Source of the DNA: Tannerellaceae bacterium | GTDB lineage: Bacteria > Bacteroidota > Bacteroidia > Bacteroidales > Tannerellaceae | NCBI GenBank assembly: GCA_031273385.1 | Contig: JAISRY010000198.1 | Span: 1 to 14,103 of the forward strand | Length of the DNA: 14,103 nt | Reading direction: 5' to 3' | In this document: positions 7,583-14,103 of the stretch, in pieces | Numbering within the stretch: the first letter of the stretch is position 1 | Layout: every line of letters starts with the position of its first letter | Program-made: the position numbers and the translations under genes | Notes under the pieces: generated by a model | The model's input: only the letters and a program-made list of their open reading frames with translations | Told to the model about the DNA's origin: nothing | Database searches by the model: none

Positions 7583-9370
7583 ATGAAAGAAGATATAAAG
7601 AAAGTCCTGGTACTCGGTTCGGGAGCCCTCAAAATAGGGGAGGCCGGCGAGTTTGATTATTCGGGTTCACAGGCGCTGAAAGCTATTAAGGAAGAGGGGA
7701 TAAAAACGGTACTGATCAATCCGAATATTGCGACGGTACAGACTTCGGAGGGAGTGGCCGACACTGTCTACTTCCTGCCTGTTACTCCCTTTTTTGTCGA
7801 AAAAGTCATCGAAAAAGAGCGTCCCGAGGGCATTCTCCTTGCCTTTGGAGGACAGACGGCCTTGAATTGCGGGGTTGCCTTATACCAAAACGGCGTATTG
7901 GATAAATATAATGTACGCGTATTGGGGACTCCGGTACAAGCCATCATGGATACCGAAGACCGCGAACTGTTCGTCCGCAAACTGGACGAAATCAATATAA
8001 AGACGATTAAAAGCGAAGCCGTAGAGAATATCAGTGACGCCCGCCGCGCCGCCGCCGAACTGGGCTATCCGGTGATTATCCGTGCCGCTTATGCGTTGGG
8101 GGGACTGGGTTCGGGCTTTTGCGATAACGAAGAAGAATTGAATACGCTGGCCGAAAAAGCGTTCTCTTTCTCGCCGCAGGTATTGGTAGAGAAAAGCCTG
8201 AAAGGGTGGAAAGAGGTGGAGTACGAAGTGGTGCGCGACCGTTTCGACAACTGTATCACCGTCTGTAACATGGAGAACTTCGACCCCCTGGGTATCCATA
8301 CCGGCGAAAGCATCGTCATCGCCCCATCGCAAACGCTGACAAACGCCGAGTATCATAAACTACGCGAACTGGCGATCCGCATCATCCGCCACATCGGTAT
8401 CGTCGGCGAATGTAACGTACAATACGCTTTCGACCCGGAGAGTGAGGACTATCGCGTGATCGAAGTGAACGCCCGCCTGAGCCGTTCATCCGCCTTAGCC
8501 TCCAAAGCGACCGGCTACCCCCTGGCTTTTGTCGCGGCAAAACTGGGATTGGGTTACGGCCTCTTCGATTTGAAGAACTCGGTAACGAAAACGACAAGCG
8601 CTTTCTTTGAACCGGCGCTGGACTATGTCGTCTGCAAAATCCCCCGCTGGGACTTGGGTAAGTTCCATGGCGTAGCCCGCGAAATCGGTTCGAGCATGAA
8701 ATCGGTCGGGGAGGTGATGGCCATCGGGCGAACCTTTGAAGAGGCCATCCAAAAAGGGCTTCGCATGATAGGGCAGGGGATGCACGGTTTTGTGGAAAAC
8801 AAAGAACTGGTGATCCAGGATATAGACAAAGCCCTCAACGAACCGACCGACCGCCGCATATTTGTCATCAGCAAAGCATTCCGCGCCGGTTACACCATTG
8901 ACCAGATCTATGCCCTGACAAAGATAGACAAATGGTTTCTGCAAAAACTGCACAACATTATTGTGACGACCGAAAAGCTGGAGAGTTACCGCGCGATTGC
9001 CGATATCCCCGACGCACTCTTCCGCAAAGCCAAAGCCGAAGGGTTCTCCGATTTCCAGATCGCACGCGCCATCTTTAAATCGGATACCAAAGATATCGAA
9101 AAGGCCAGCCTGTCGGTACGGCAGGAGAGAAAACGGCGCGGCATCTATCCGGTCGTCAAGCAAATTGATACGTTGGCCGCCGAATACCCCGCACAGACCA
9201 ACTACCTCTACCTCACCTACAGCGGCACAGAGCACGACGTCCATTACCTGGGAGACAAACGGTCGATCGTCGTCCTCGGTTCGGGCGCTTACCGTATCGG
9301 CAGTTCGGTCGAGTTCGACTGGTGCGGCGTGCAAGCGCTCAATACCATCCGTAAAGAGGGGTGGCGTTAG
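7583..9370 (+). CDS. carB: CarB N-terminal part, up to the internal amber codon
   Basis: The 595-residue product covers the whole first synthetase half, which makes carboxyphosphate and carbamate from bicarbonate, ATP and ammonia. It has a pre-ATP-grasp segment (~7-125, [20 protein letters not shown]), an ATP-grasp domain (~128-335) with [13 protein letters not shown], and the ATP/metal-binding motif [20 protein letters not shown] near 292-311. An oligomerisation region follows (~400-550). It then continues into the second half ([19 protein letters not shown]) and stops about 45 residues into it at TAG. The spelling ([31 protein letters not shown]) is close to eukaryotic CAD-type synthetase as I recall it. 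If translation ends here, the polypeptide lacks the second ATP site and the allosteric domain. Start ATG lies 14 bp after carA. Confidence 0.8.
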   Translation: MKEDIKKVLVLGSGALKIGEAGEFDYSGSQALKAIKEEGIKTVLINPNIATVQTSEGVADTVYFLPVTPFFVEKVIEKERPEGILLAFGGQTALNCGVALYQNGVLDKYNVRVLGTPVQAIMDTEDRELFVRKLDEINIKTIKSEAVENISDARRAAAELGYPVIIRAAYALGGLGSGFCDNEEELNTLAEKAFSFSPQVLVEKSLKGWKEVEYEVVRDRFDNCITVCNMENFDPLGIHTGESIVIAPSQTLTNAEYHKLRELAIRIIRHIGIVGECNVQYAFDPESEDYRVIEVNARLSRSSALASKATGYPLAFVAAKLGLGYGLFDLKNSVTKTTSAFFEPALDYVVCKIPRWDLGKFHGVAREIGSSMKSVGEVMAIGRTFEEAIQKGLRMIGQGMHGFVENKELVIQDIDKALNEPTDRRIFVISKAFRAGYTIDQIYALTKIDKWFLQKLHNIIVTTEKLESYRAIADIPDALFRKAKAEGFSDFQIARAIFKSDTKDIEKASLSVRQERKRRGIYPVVKQIDTLAAEYPAQTNYLYLTYSGTEHDVHYLGDKRSIVVLGSGAYRIGSSVEFDWCGVQALNTIRKEGWR

Positions 9371-10804
9371 GTGATGATCAACTATAACCCCGAAACCGTA
9401 TCGACGGACTACGATATGTGCGACAGGCTCTATTTCGACGAGCTGACTTTCGAGCGGGTCATGGATATCCTGGAGCTGGAAAATCCGCACGGCGTAATCG
9501 TCTCTACCGGTGGACAAATACCGAACAACCTGGCCATGCGGCTCGATGAACAGGCTGTCCATATTCTCGGCACCTCGGCCAAGAGTATCGACAATGCGGA
9601 AGACCGTCACAAGTTTTCCGCCATGCTGGATCGTATCGGGGTAGACCAACCGCGCTGGCAGGAGTTGAGCAGCCTGAAAGAGATCGACCGGTTTGTCGAA
9701 GAGGTCGGTTTCCCCGTATTGGTGCGTCCGAGCTATGTGCTGAGCGGGGCGGCGATGAATGTCTGCTCCAACCAGGAAGAGCTCGAACGTTTCCTGAAGC
9801 TGGCGGCCAACGTAAGTAAGAAACACCCCGTGGTGGTGAGCCAGTTTATCGAACACGCCAAAGAGGTGGAGCTGGATGCCGTCGCCGACAAAGGCGAAAT
9901 CATTATGTACGCCATCAGCGAACATATCGAATTTGCAGGCGTACACAGTGGGGACGCCACGATACAATTCCCCGCCCAAAAGCTCTATGTCGAAACCATG
10001 CGCCGCATAAAACGGGTCAGCAGGCAGATCGCAAAAGAGTTGAATATCTCCGGCCCGTTCAATATACAATACCTGGCAAAAGGCAACGAGATCAAGGTGA
10101 TCGAGTGCAACCTCCGCGCTTCCCGCAGTTTTCCTTTCGTGAGCAAGGTGTTAAAGATCAACTTTATCGAACTGGCTACGCATGTGATGCTGGGGCTACC
10201 GGTACAAAAGCCGGCGAAAAATGAATTTGACCTGGATTATGTAGGTATTAAAGCCTCCCAGTTCTCATTCAGCCGTTTGCAGAAAGCCGACCCGGTGCTG
10301 GGTGTGGATATGGCCTCCACCGGGGAGGTGGGCTGCATTGCCGACGATACCTCCGAAGCCATACTGAAGAGCATGTTGTCGGTGGGCTACCGCATACCGG
10401 AAAAGAACATCCTGCTTTCCACCGGCACCGCCAAACAAAAGGTCGATATGCTGGATGCCGCCCGCCTCCTGTACACAAAAGGGTATAACCTTTTTGCAAC
10501 AGGCGGGACGTATCATTTCCTGAAAGAGAACGGCATCGAAAGCACGCATGTCTACTGGCCAAGCGAAAGCGAACAGCCGCAAGCGCTCACCATGCTGCAT
10601 GAAAAGAAGATTGACATGGTGGTCAATATCCCGCGCGACCTGTCGGCAGGCGAACTGGACAACGGCTATAAAATCCGTCGCGCCGCCATCGACCTGAACA
10701 TACCGCTGATCACCAACGCCCGCCTGGCGGATGCTTTTATCACAGCTTTCTGTACCCACAGCATGGACGATCTACTGATAAAACATTGGAAAGAATATAA
10801 ATGA
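9371..10804 (+). CDS. carB: CarB C-terminal part, downstream of the internal amber codon
   Basis: This frame continues directly after the TAG with GTG (9371) and ATG (9374), giving up to 477 residues. It holds most of the second synthetase half, which phosphorylates carbamate: MINYNPETVSTDYDMCDRLYF, GGQIPNN, the ATP-grasp region with RPSYVLSGAAMNV and SGDATIQFP, and the motif KVIECNLRASRSFPFVSK. A C-terminal MGS-like regulatory domain (~360-470; STGTAKQKVDMLDAARLL, LFATGGTYHFL, VVNIPRD) follows; in E. coli this domain binds UMP and ornithine. It lacks the first ~42 residues of its own pre-ATP-grasp fold, which lie before the stop, so an independent fold is doubtful. Translation could occur by reinitiation at the touching start codons. 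It ends in TGA 47 bp before a terminator hairpin. Confidence 0.65.
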   Translation: MMINYNPETVSTDYDMCDRLYFDELTFERVMDILELENPHGVIVSTGGQIPNNLAMRLDEQAVHILGTSAKSIDNAEDRHKFSAMLDRIGVDQPRWQELSSLKEIDRFVEEVGFPVLVRPSYVLSGAAMNVCSNQEELERFLKLAANVSKKHPVVVSQFIEHAKEVELDAVADKGEIIMYAISEHIEFAGVHSGDATIQFPAQKLYVETMRRIKRVSRQIAKELNISGPFNIQYLAKGNEIKVIECNLRASRSFPFVSKVLKINFIELATHVMLGLPVQKPAKNEFDLDYVGIKASQFSFSRLQKADPVLGVDMASTGEVGCIADDTSEAILKSMLSVGYRIPEKNILLSTGTAKQKVDMLDAARLLYTKGYNLFATGGTYHFLKENGIESTHVYWPSESEQPQALTMLHEKKIDMVVNIPRDLSAGELDNGYKIRRAAIDLNIPLITNARLADAFITAFCTHSMDDLLIKHWKEYK

Positions 10805-10847
10805 GAAAATGTCTGTATATGTGTAAAAACCGGTAAGAAAATAATAA

Positions 10848-10884
10848 AAATCCTCTATATTCGTTATATATAGAGGGTTTATTT
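10848..10884 (+). terminator. Rho-independent terminator after carB
   Basis: CCTCTATAT (10852-10860) pairs perfectly with ATATAGAGG (10870-10878) around a 9-base loop, flanked by a T-G wobble and three A-T pairs, so the A-rich 5' side and T-rich 3' side (GTTTATTTC) extend the stem. It should end the rpoD/car transcript. Confidence 0.75.
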
Positions 10885-10907
10885 CTTTATTCCACAAGGA
10901 TTTACTA

Positions 10908-10915
10908 TCTTTGAT
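10908..10915 (+). promoter_or_regulatory. Promoter of the Crp-family gene, -7 box TATCTTTG
   Basis: TATCTTTG exactly matches TAnnTTTG and is identical to the rpoD -7 box. It lies 19 bp before the ATG at 10935, so the leader would be about 10-15 nt. A -33 box is not convincing in the T-rich stretch 10880-10890. Confidence 0.65.
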
Positions 10916-10934
10916 CCGAAATTAAACTTAAACA

Positions 10935-11525
10935 ATGAACACAATGAGAATGATTGCCCAACGGCTGGGGGATATCCTTTCGCCGTTGAGTGACAGTACC
11001 GCCGACAAATTAGCCTCTATCTTAATCCGTACCGTACTGAAAAAAAACGACATCTTCCTGAAAGGGAAAGAGGTGAGCGACCAAATCTGCTATGTGGAAA
11101 GCGGTCTGATACGCCAGTTTTATTGTACGGACGATAGAGATGTGACCGAACACTTTGCCTGCGAAAATGACTTCCTTTTCTGCACCGGGCGTTTCCTCTG
11201 TCAGAAAGTGGATGACCGGGCAATAGAGGCTTTAGAACCGACGGTATTGTATGGAATCCCTTATGAACCGCTGATGGAACTGATCAAAGAGTGTCCGGAC
11301 GCAGGTGTCATGTATCAGAAATTTCTGGAACGGGCTTTGCTCAGCATCCAAGGTAAAATCAATTCTTTTCGTTTTGAAACATCTCAGGAGCGTTACCAGA
11401 ATTTGTTGAATGAGAGGCCGGAGATTATCAAACGTGTGCCGCTGGTGCATATCGCTTCCTACCTCCTCATGTCGCCCGAAACGCTGAGCCGCGTACGATC
11501 CCGGCTCCTTGTTGTCAGGCAATAA
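10935..11525 (+). CDS. Crp/Fnr family transcriptional regulator
   Basis: The 196-residue protein has the Crp/Fnr layout: a cyclic-nucleotide-binding-like beta-barrel (~20-110; LKKNDIFLKGKEVSDQICYV, ESGLIRQFYC), a long connecting helix (~111-150; YQKFLERALLSIQGKI), and a short C-terminal winged helix-turn-helix (~165-192; VPLVHIASYLLMSPETLSRVR) in which PETLSRVR is the recognition helix. This compact form is very common in Bacteroidetes and its ligand is usually unknown. It has six cysteines (52, 64, 76, 83, 89, 120), but no N-terminal cluster of the FNR type, so oxygen sensing by [4Fe-4S] is not supported. It is a single gene with its own promoter and no partner downstream on the same strand. 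An Fnr-type inverted repeat lies 29 bp after its stop. Confidence 0.88.
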   Translation: MNTMRMIAQRLGDILSPLSDSTADKLASILIRTVLKKNDIFLKGKEVSDQICYVESGLIRQFYCTDDRDVTEHFACENDFLFCTGRFLCQKVDDRAIEALEPTVLYGIPYEPLMELIKECPDAGVMYQKFLERALLSIQGKINSFRFETSQERYQNLLNERPEIIKRVPLVHIASYLLMSPETLSRVRSRLLVVRQ

Positions 11526-11553
11526 TACCCGAAAAAGCAACGATTGGTCATTT

Positions 11554-11569
11554 CTTGATTTAGGTCAAG
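11554..11569. promoter_or_regulatory. Fnr/Crp-type inverted repeat CTTGATTTAGGTCAAG
   Basis: CTTGA-N6-TCAAG is a perfect 5-bp inverted repeat. Read as TTGAT-N4-GTCAA it differs from the classic FNR/DNR box TTGAT-N4-ATCAA at one base, and it also resembles the HcpR-type TTGAC-N4-GTCAA. It is centred about 42 bp before the start site predicted from GATCTTTG at 11591-11598, the usual class II activator position. It lies just past a Crp/Fnr-family gene. No protein gene follows on the + strand. Confidence 0.4.
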
Positions 11570-11603
11570 TAGTATTTGATGAATAAACACGATCTTTGCT
11601 ACC

Positions 11604-11739
11604 GAATAAAGGTGTAAGACTTTTTTATGATTAGTTAAGCGATAACTAAAACCGACTATGGTTATATACACAGATGGATTAGGTTAGTTTTTGATTCTCA
11701 GGAAGAGGCTGTCCCGAAACGGACAGTCTCTTTTGTTTT
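11604..11739 (+). ncRNA. Candidate small structured RNA (speculative)
   Basis: Between a promoter-like box (GATCTTTG, one mismatch to TAnnTTTG, 11591-11598) with an Fnr-type site at about -42 and the strong terminator ending near 11739 there is no credible reading frame; the longest ATG frame I see is 9 codons. The stretch holds a perfect hairpin TTAGTTA/TAACTAA (11631-11637 and 11643-11649) and a weaker AACC/GGTT one. A transcript of about 135 nt is predicted. It may equally be the 3' untranslated region of the Crp-family mRNA, or the remains of a lost gene's leader. Confidence 0.2.
11703..11739 (+). terminator. Strong rho-independent terminator
   Basis: AGAGGCTGTCC (11704-11714) pairs with GGACAGTCTCT (11721-11731), with one G-T wobble and an extra outer A-T pair, around the 6-base loop CGAAAC. 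It runs into TTTTGTTTT. It ends transcription coming rightward from the Crp-family gene or the candidate small RNA. Confidence 0.85.
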
Positions 11740-11743
11740 CCCC

Positions 11744-11763
11744 CAACCGGTTCAGCCGGTGGT
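11744..11763 (-). terminator. Small hairpin after the DUF6599-type gene
   Basis: On the - strand, just past the stop at 11766, CCACCGG and CCGGTTGG pair around a short loop, with one bulge. No T run follows closely on that strand, so termination here is weakly supported; the adjoining 11703-11739 hairpin may help. Confidence 0.3.
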
Positions 11764-11765
11764 AT

Positions 11766-12641
11766 TTACCCGGGTAGTTTACCGGCCAGTTCCCGTATCA
11801 GGGCATCGGCATCCGTCACAATCTCCCCCTTTTCGTTGAATACGCCAATCAGGTATTGCCCTTTCCAAAGCATGGGAATATCTCCGTTGTAGCGGTCTTT
11901 GACCAGCAGTTCGCCCTCGCTGTATTCAAGCGGTTGGCCGGTGAACGTGAAATACTGATCCAGCACGCTTTTTGCCCCCTCCTTTGTTTTTGCATCGACA
12001 ACGAACAACTGAAACTCCTGTCCGGAGCGTTCATACTTTGCCACATATACGGACCGGAGAAATTCGTGCCCGATATAGTTGGATGTGATGTAGGTGGTGG
12101 AGTAGGGGGCTTGCCCCTTTTCGGGGAACAATCCGGCGACGGGCGGATAGCCGGCGTCAGGGTCAATCCCGGCGGCCAACCCCTTAGCGATCGCCTGCAA
12201 GGTTTGTTCCACATCGGCGTCGCTATTGCTCCACATTTTCACATAGATACAGCCGGCAAAGAAGTAGAGGTTCTTTTCGTCGCCTTGCGCTTCGCCGCCA
12301 ATGGGCAACTGCTTGAGCGACGAACGTTCGGAGGCGTACATGCCGAAAGCGTCTTCCGGCGTTGCGTGCCGGTAGGCCTGAATCGTGATATAATCCTCTC
12401 CACGCCTGTACTCCAGCGAAGTCATCTCTCGGAAATTGTTCTCGATGAACAAAGGAGCCGCTCCATTTATCCGGTCGAACAGGTTGTCGGGATTAAATAT
12501 TTCCACAGCCTCCTCGATCGTCCAGCCTTGTACGCCGGGCAACCATGACTTTAGTTGCTCCGGCGTTTGCGCCGTCAGCCATTGCGTCGCGAACAGAAAG
12601 AGTAGAACGGCTCTTTTCCGTAAACAGGTGAAAAGCATCAT
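11766..12641 (-). CDS. Secreted DUF6599-type protein of unknown function
   Basis: The 291-residue product begins with an N-terminal signal peptide (basic CLRKR, then hydrophobic AVLLFLFATQWL, likely cleavage after LTA before QTPEQ), so it is probably periplasmic or surface exposed. The mature part resembles the DUF6599 family of Bacteroidetes and related phyla: GWTIEEAVEIFNPDNLFDRI near 39-58, then NGAAPLFIENNF, YITIQAYRHATPEDAFGMY, a NLYFFAGCIYVKMW strand segment and KSVLDQYFTFTG. No catalytic residues are recognisable to me. It starts 8 bp after the aldo/keto reductase stop, so the two form an operon. An AAGGAG run directly abuts the first of two adjacent ATGs; the second (12638) has slightly better spacing, so the true start may be either. 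Family naming is from memory of sequence style. Confidence 0.75.
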   Translation of the reverse strand: MMLFTCLRKRAVLLFLFATQWLTAQTPEQLKSWLPGVQGWTIEEAVEIFNPDNLFDRINGAAPLFIENNFREMTSLEYRRGEDYITIQAYRHATPEDAFGMYASERSSLKQLPIGGEAQGDEKNLYFFAGCIYVKMWSNSDADVEQTLQAIAKGLAAGIDPDAGYPPVAGLFPEKGQAPYSTTYITSNYIGHEFLRSVYVAKYERSGQEFQLFVVDAKTKEGAKSVLDQYFTFTGQPLEYSEGELLVKDRYNGDIPMLWKGQYLIGVFNEKGEIVTDADALIRELAGKLPG

Positions 12642-12649
12642 CTCCTTTT

Positions 12650-13843
12650 TTAGGTTAAAAACTCGTTGGGAATAGCCATGACCGGTTTTATGGCGGCAAT
12701 CTTCGTTGCCACATCAAACCCGGAAGTACATTTTACCTTACAGCTGCCACCGCAACCCTTGCATGCATCGGGGGAAAGGTTGGCTTCCAGGAGCGTCTCT
12801 TTCGACAGTTGTGAATATTTGTAACCGTAGGCATACATATAGGCACGCATGATATCGGGGATCGGCAGTTGTTCGACACACTGCTCGCGGCACTGTCCGC
12901 ATTGTTGGCAGTAGAGCATATCCTGGTGGCAAAGCGCAGCCAGGTATTCCTTTTCGCCGGTGGTCAGTTCGGGGTTCTTCGCCGCAGCCAGGCACTCTTC
13001 GAGTTCGTCGTAATTGGTAAAGCCGGGAATAGCCGTTGTGATATGTTCGTTTTTCCATGCCCACTTCAGGCAGGCTTTCGCATCAATTTTCTTCTTACCG
13101 CCGGCATCTTCCGTCCCACCCGTCATCGTCTTCATGGCCACAAAACCGATACCCGCCTTTACGCCGCGGGCGATCGCTTCGTCCGTCTCCTTGAGATTTC
13201 CCAACTTGAAATTATAGCTGACGAGGATGACCTCATAAATACCGGCTTCGACGGCAGCGTCAATCAATTCAGGCTTATGCGCATGGGTAGAAAAACCGAT
13301 ATGGCGGATCTTGCCGTCCGCTTTAAACTTTTTCAACAGTTCAACGACCCTTTCGTCGGTAATCTCTTTCGCATTGCCAAGCGCGTGGGTGAAAAAGATA
13401 TCCACATAGTCCATTTGAAGACGTTTCAGGCTGAGGTCAAGCAGTCCGGTATATGTCTGTTCAAAGGTATCTTTCAGCGGATAATCGAATTTCCCTTTTG
13501 TGGCGATAATAAAGCTATCGCGCGGTTTATCCTTGAAAAAGGCGCCGACCATCTCTTCATTTCTTCCGTTCTGGTATCCATGCGCCGTATCAAAATAGAT
13601 CAACCCCGAATTGTAAGCCGCCCTTACTATATTCGGGTTATCAGCCCGCATCACGCCCATACTCAATATGGGAAGTTGTATGCCGGTTTTACCTAAAGTC
13701 CTGACAGGAAATGCATTTGTCTTGCCGACAGGGTCAGCCGCTTTCCGCGTCGAAGCCGTAGCGCCGGGGATAATCAACGCGCCCGCTCCCGCTGTAACAG
13801 AAAATCGTAGAAAATCTCTCCGATTGACATTCTTGTTCTCCAT
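12650..13843 (-). CDS. Tat-signal aldo/keto reductase with C-terminal [4Fe-4S] cysteine clusters
   Basis: The 397-residue protein begins with a twin-arginine signal (NRRDFLRF, Arg8-Arg9; hydrophobic stretch to ~30, ATAS cleavage region). An aldo/keto reductase barrel (~45-300) has the usual tetrad: Asp85 and Tyr90 (FDTAHGY), Lys116 (ATKGKF) and His153 (FFTH), plus GKIRHIGFSTH. The C-terminal ~90 residues hold Cys312, 315, 318 and 322 (CQQCGQCREQC) and Cys361, 364, 368 and 372 (CKGCGGSCKVKC), fitting two [4Fe-4S] clusters. This barrel-plus-ferredoxin-like family is annotated as aldo/keto reductase or 4Fe-4S oxidoreductase in Bacteroidetes; substrates are unknown. The Tat signal implies export of the folded, cofactor-loaded protein. 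The gene is first in an operon with the DUF6599-type gene, which follows after 8 bp. Confidence 0.92.
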   Translation of the reverse strand: MENKNVNRRDFLRFSVTAGAGALIIPGATASTRKAADPVGKTNAFPVRTLGKTGIQLPILSMGVMRADNPNIVRAAYNSGLIYFDTAHGYQNGRNEEMVGAFFKDKPRDSFIIATKGKFDYPLKDTFEQTYTGLLDLSLKRLQMDYVDIFFTHALGNAKEITDERVVELLKKFKADGKIRHIGFSTHAHKPELIDAAVEAGIYEVILVSYNFKLGNLKETDEAIARGVKAGIGFVAMKTMTGGTEDAGGKKKIDAKACLKWAWKNEHITTAIPGFTNYDELEECLAAAKNPELTTGEKEYLAALCHQDMLYCQQCGQCREQCVEQLPIPDIMRAYMYAYGYKYSQLSKETLLEANLSPDACKGCGGSCKVKCTSGFDVATKIAAIKPVMAIPNEFLT

Positions 13844-13886
13844 AAATTAAATCAATTAAGCGATTAATACTCTATAATAAGTAACC

Positions 13887-13905
13887 CAAACCTATATATT
13901 GGTTT
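13887..13905. promoter_or_regulatory. Inverted repeat AAACC-N8-GGTTT in the reductase leader, with overlapping -7-like box
   Basis: AAACC (13888-13892) and GGTTT (13901-13905) flank an A/T-only spacer, giving operator-like symmetry 45-63 bp before the reductase ATG. CAAACCTA (13887-13894) is also TAGGTTTG on the - strand, an exact TAnnTTTG match without an obvious -33 partner. It may be an operator, a second promoter or chance. Confidence 0.25.
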
Positions 13906-13947
13906 ATACAATTGGTCTAACACTATTCGTCTATACATTGAATCAAA

Positions 13948-13980
13948 CAAATGTACAACTAATTTTCAAAACAAAGCAAA
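13948..13980 (-). promoter_or_regulatory. Promoter of the aldo/keto reductase operon
   Basis: On the - strand TACATTTG (13948-13955) exactly matches TAnnTTTG, with TTTG at 13977-13980 as the -33 box at 21-bp spacing. Another TTTG lies at 13972-13975. The predicted leader is about 95-100 nt, long enough to include the 13887-13905 inverted repeat. Confidence 0.55.
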
Positions 13981-14000
13981 ATAACCCGAATAAACAAGGC

Positions 14001-14087
14001 AAAAATAGCTCCCGTCCCATTTCAAATAGGTCTAAACCTATTTCAAATGGGACGGGAGCTATTTTTTTTCGGACGGGAGCTATTTTT
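14001..14087. repeat. Near-perfect 31-bp-arm palindrome plus an extra 17-bp direct copy
   Basis: Arms 14001-14031 and 14036-14066 are reverse complements except for one C/C mismatch (14023 against 14044), with a CTAA loop. The mismatch falls at the centre of ATTTCAAAT, which is itself symmetric and occurs in both arms. The outer part of the right arm (14050-14066) is repeated exactly at 14071-14087, 21 bp on. The right arm runs into eight T and the left arm starts with five A, so it could act as a terminator in both directions, chiefly for a gene entering from the right. The extra copy also suggests a dispersed palindromic repeat. Confidence 0.8.
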
Positions 14088-14103
14088 ACTCCCACCAAAG
14101 CTT

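Larger units (their letters stand above)
7583..10804 (+). pseudogene. carB: carB, carbamoyl-phosphate synthase large subunit, interrupted by an in-frame TAG
   Basis: Read through one amber codon (TAG, 9368-9370), the frame gives 1073 codons before the TGA, the same length as E. coli CarB, with all domains in order: carboxyphosphate half, oligomerisation region, carbamoyl-phosphate half, and a C-terminal MGS-like allosteric domain. The stop is codon 596, between KEGWR and VMINYNPETVSTDYD, inside the first Rossmann-like domain of the second half. The two parts are in the same frame, so this is a nonsense codon and not a frameshift. The family suggests Ser or Thr at this site; TCG to TAG is one change. 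No other disruption is seen. Whether the gene is dead, read through, split, or affected by a base-call error cannot be decided here. The two parts are listed separately below. Confidence 0.85.

Noticed and set aside
8495..10069. 524-residue open frame on the - strand across carB
   Set aside because: Antisense to conserved CarB sequence on both sides of the amber codon, with no family resemblance; a shadow frame.
7583..10804. Stop-codon recoding (TAG as an amino acid) as the general explanation for carB
   Set aside because: nadD uses TAG as its terminal stop, with a terminator hairpin 16 bp after it, and no phage genes are present; local suppression remains possible but genome-wide recoding is not supported.
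11655..11684. Nine-codon ATG frame in the gap after the Crp-family gene
   Set aside because: Too short, no ribosome-binding context and no resemblance to known small proteins or leader peptides.

Overview
The window looks like chromosomal DNA from a Bacteroidales bacterium, with the Parabacteroides/Tannerellaceae or Porphyromonas neighbourhood most likely. Four things point there: a very short primary sigma factor of 286 residues (the Bacteroidetes sigma-ABfr type), exact matches to the Bacteroidetes -7 promoter box TAnnTTTG before several genes, a long amidophosphoribosyltransferase paralogue next to carAB, and a DUF6599-type secreted protein. Species-level placement is inference. The content is mostly core housekeeping. 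There is no tRNA, rRNA, CRISPR array or intact insertion sequence.

Layout on the + strand: the 3' end of an Rpn-type (PD-(D/E)XK nuclease/'transposase') gene with a four-unit octapeptide repeat, overlapping by 4 bp a YicC endoribonuclease gene. This is followed after 16 bp by nadD (NAD synthesis), which ends at a hairpin terminator. A 258-bp regulatory gap with five GTTAA boxes leads to an HtrA/DegP periplasmic protease gene. After a hairpin-containing gap with a clear promoter come rpoD, a PurF-like amidotransferase, carA and carB, spaced 4, 24 and 14 bp apart and therefore probably one transcript. carA and carB encode carbamoyl-phosphate synthetase, the shared entry to pyrimidine and arginine synthesis. 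A strong terminator ends this block.

Next comes a single Crp/Fnr-family regulator gene with its own promoter. It is followed by a 240-bp convergent gap holding a near-palindromic Fnr-type site, a promoter-like box, small hairpins and a strong terminator, possibly a small RNA unit. On the - strand is a two-gene operon, read leftward: a Tat-signal aldo/keto reductase with two cysteine clusters for [4Fe-4S] centres, then a secreted DUF6599-type protein. Beyond its promoter the window ends in a 31-bp-arm palindrome with an extra partial copy.

The most striking point is that carB is interrupted by an in-frame amber codon (TAG, 9368-9370). Everything else in its 1073-codon frame is intact, and GTG-ATG follows the stop directly. 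It could be a recent nonsense mutation (probably TCG to TAG), a base-call error, readthrough, or a split gene made by reinitiation. The second point is the PurF-like protein, which keeps the PRPP loop but departs from canonical PurF in its glutaminase oxyanion motif and its phosphoribosyl flexible loop.
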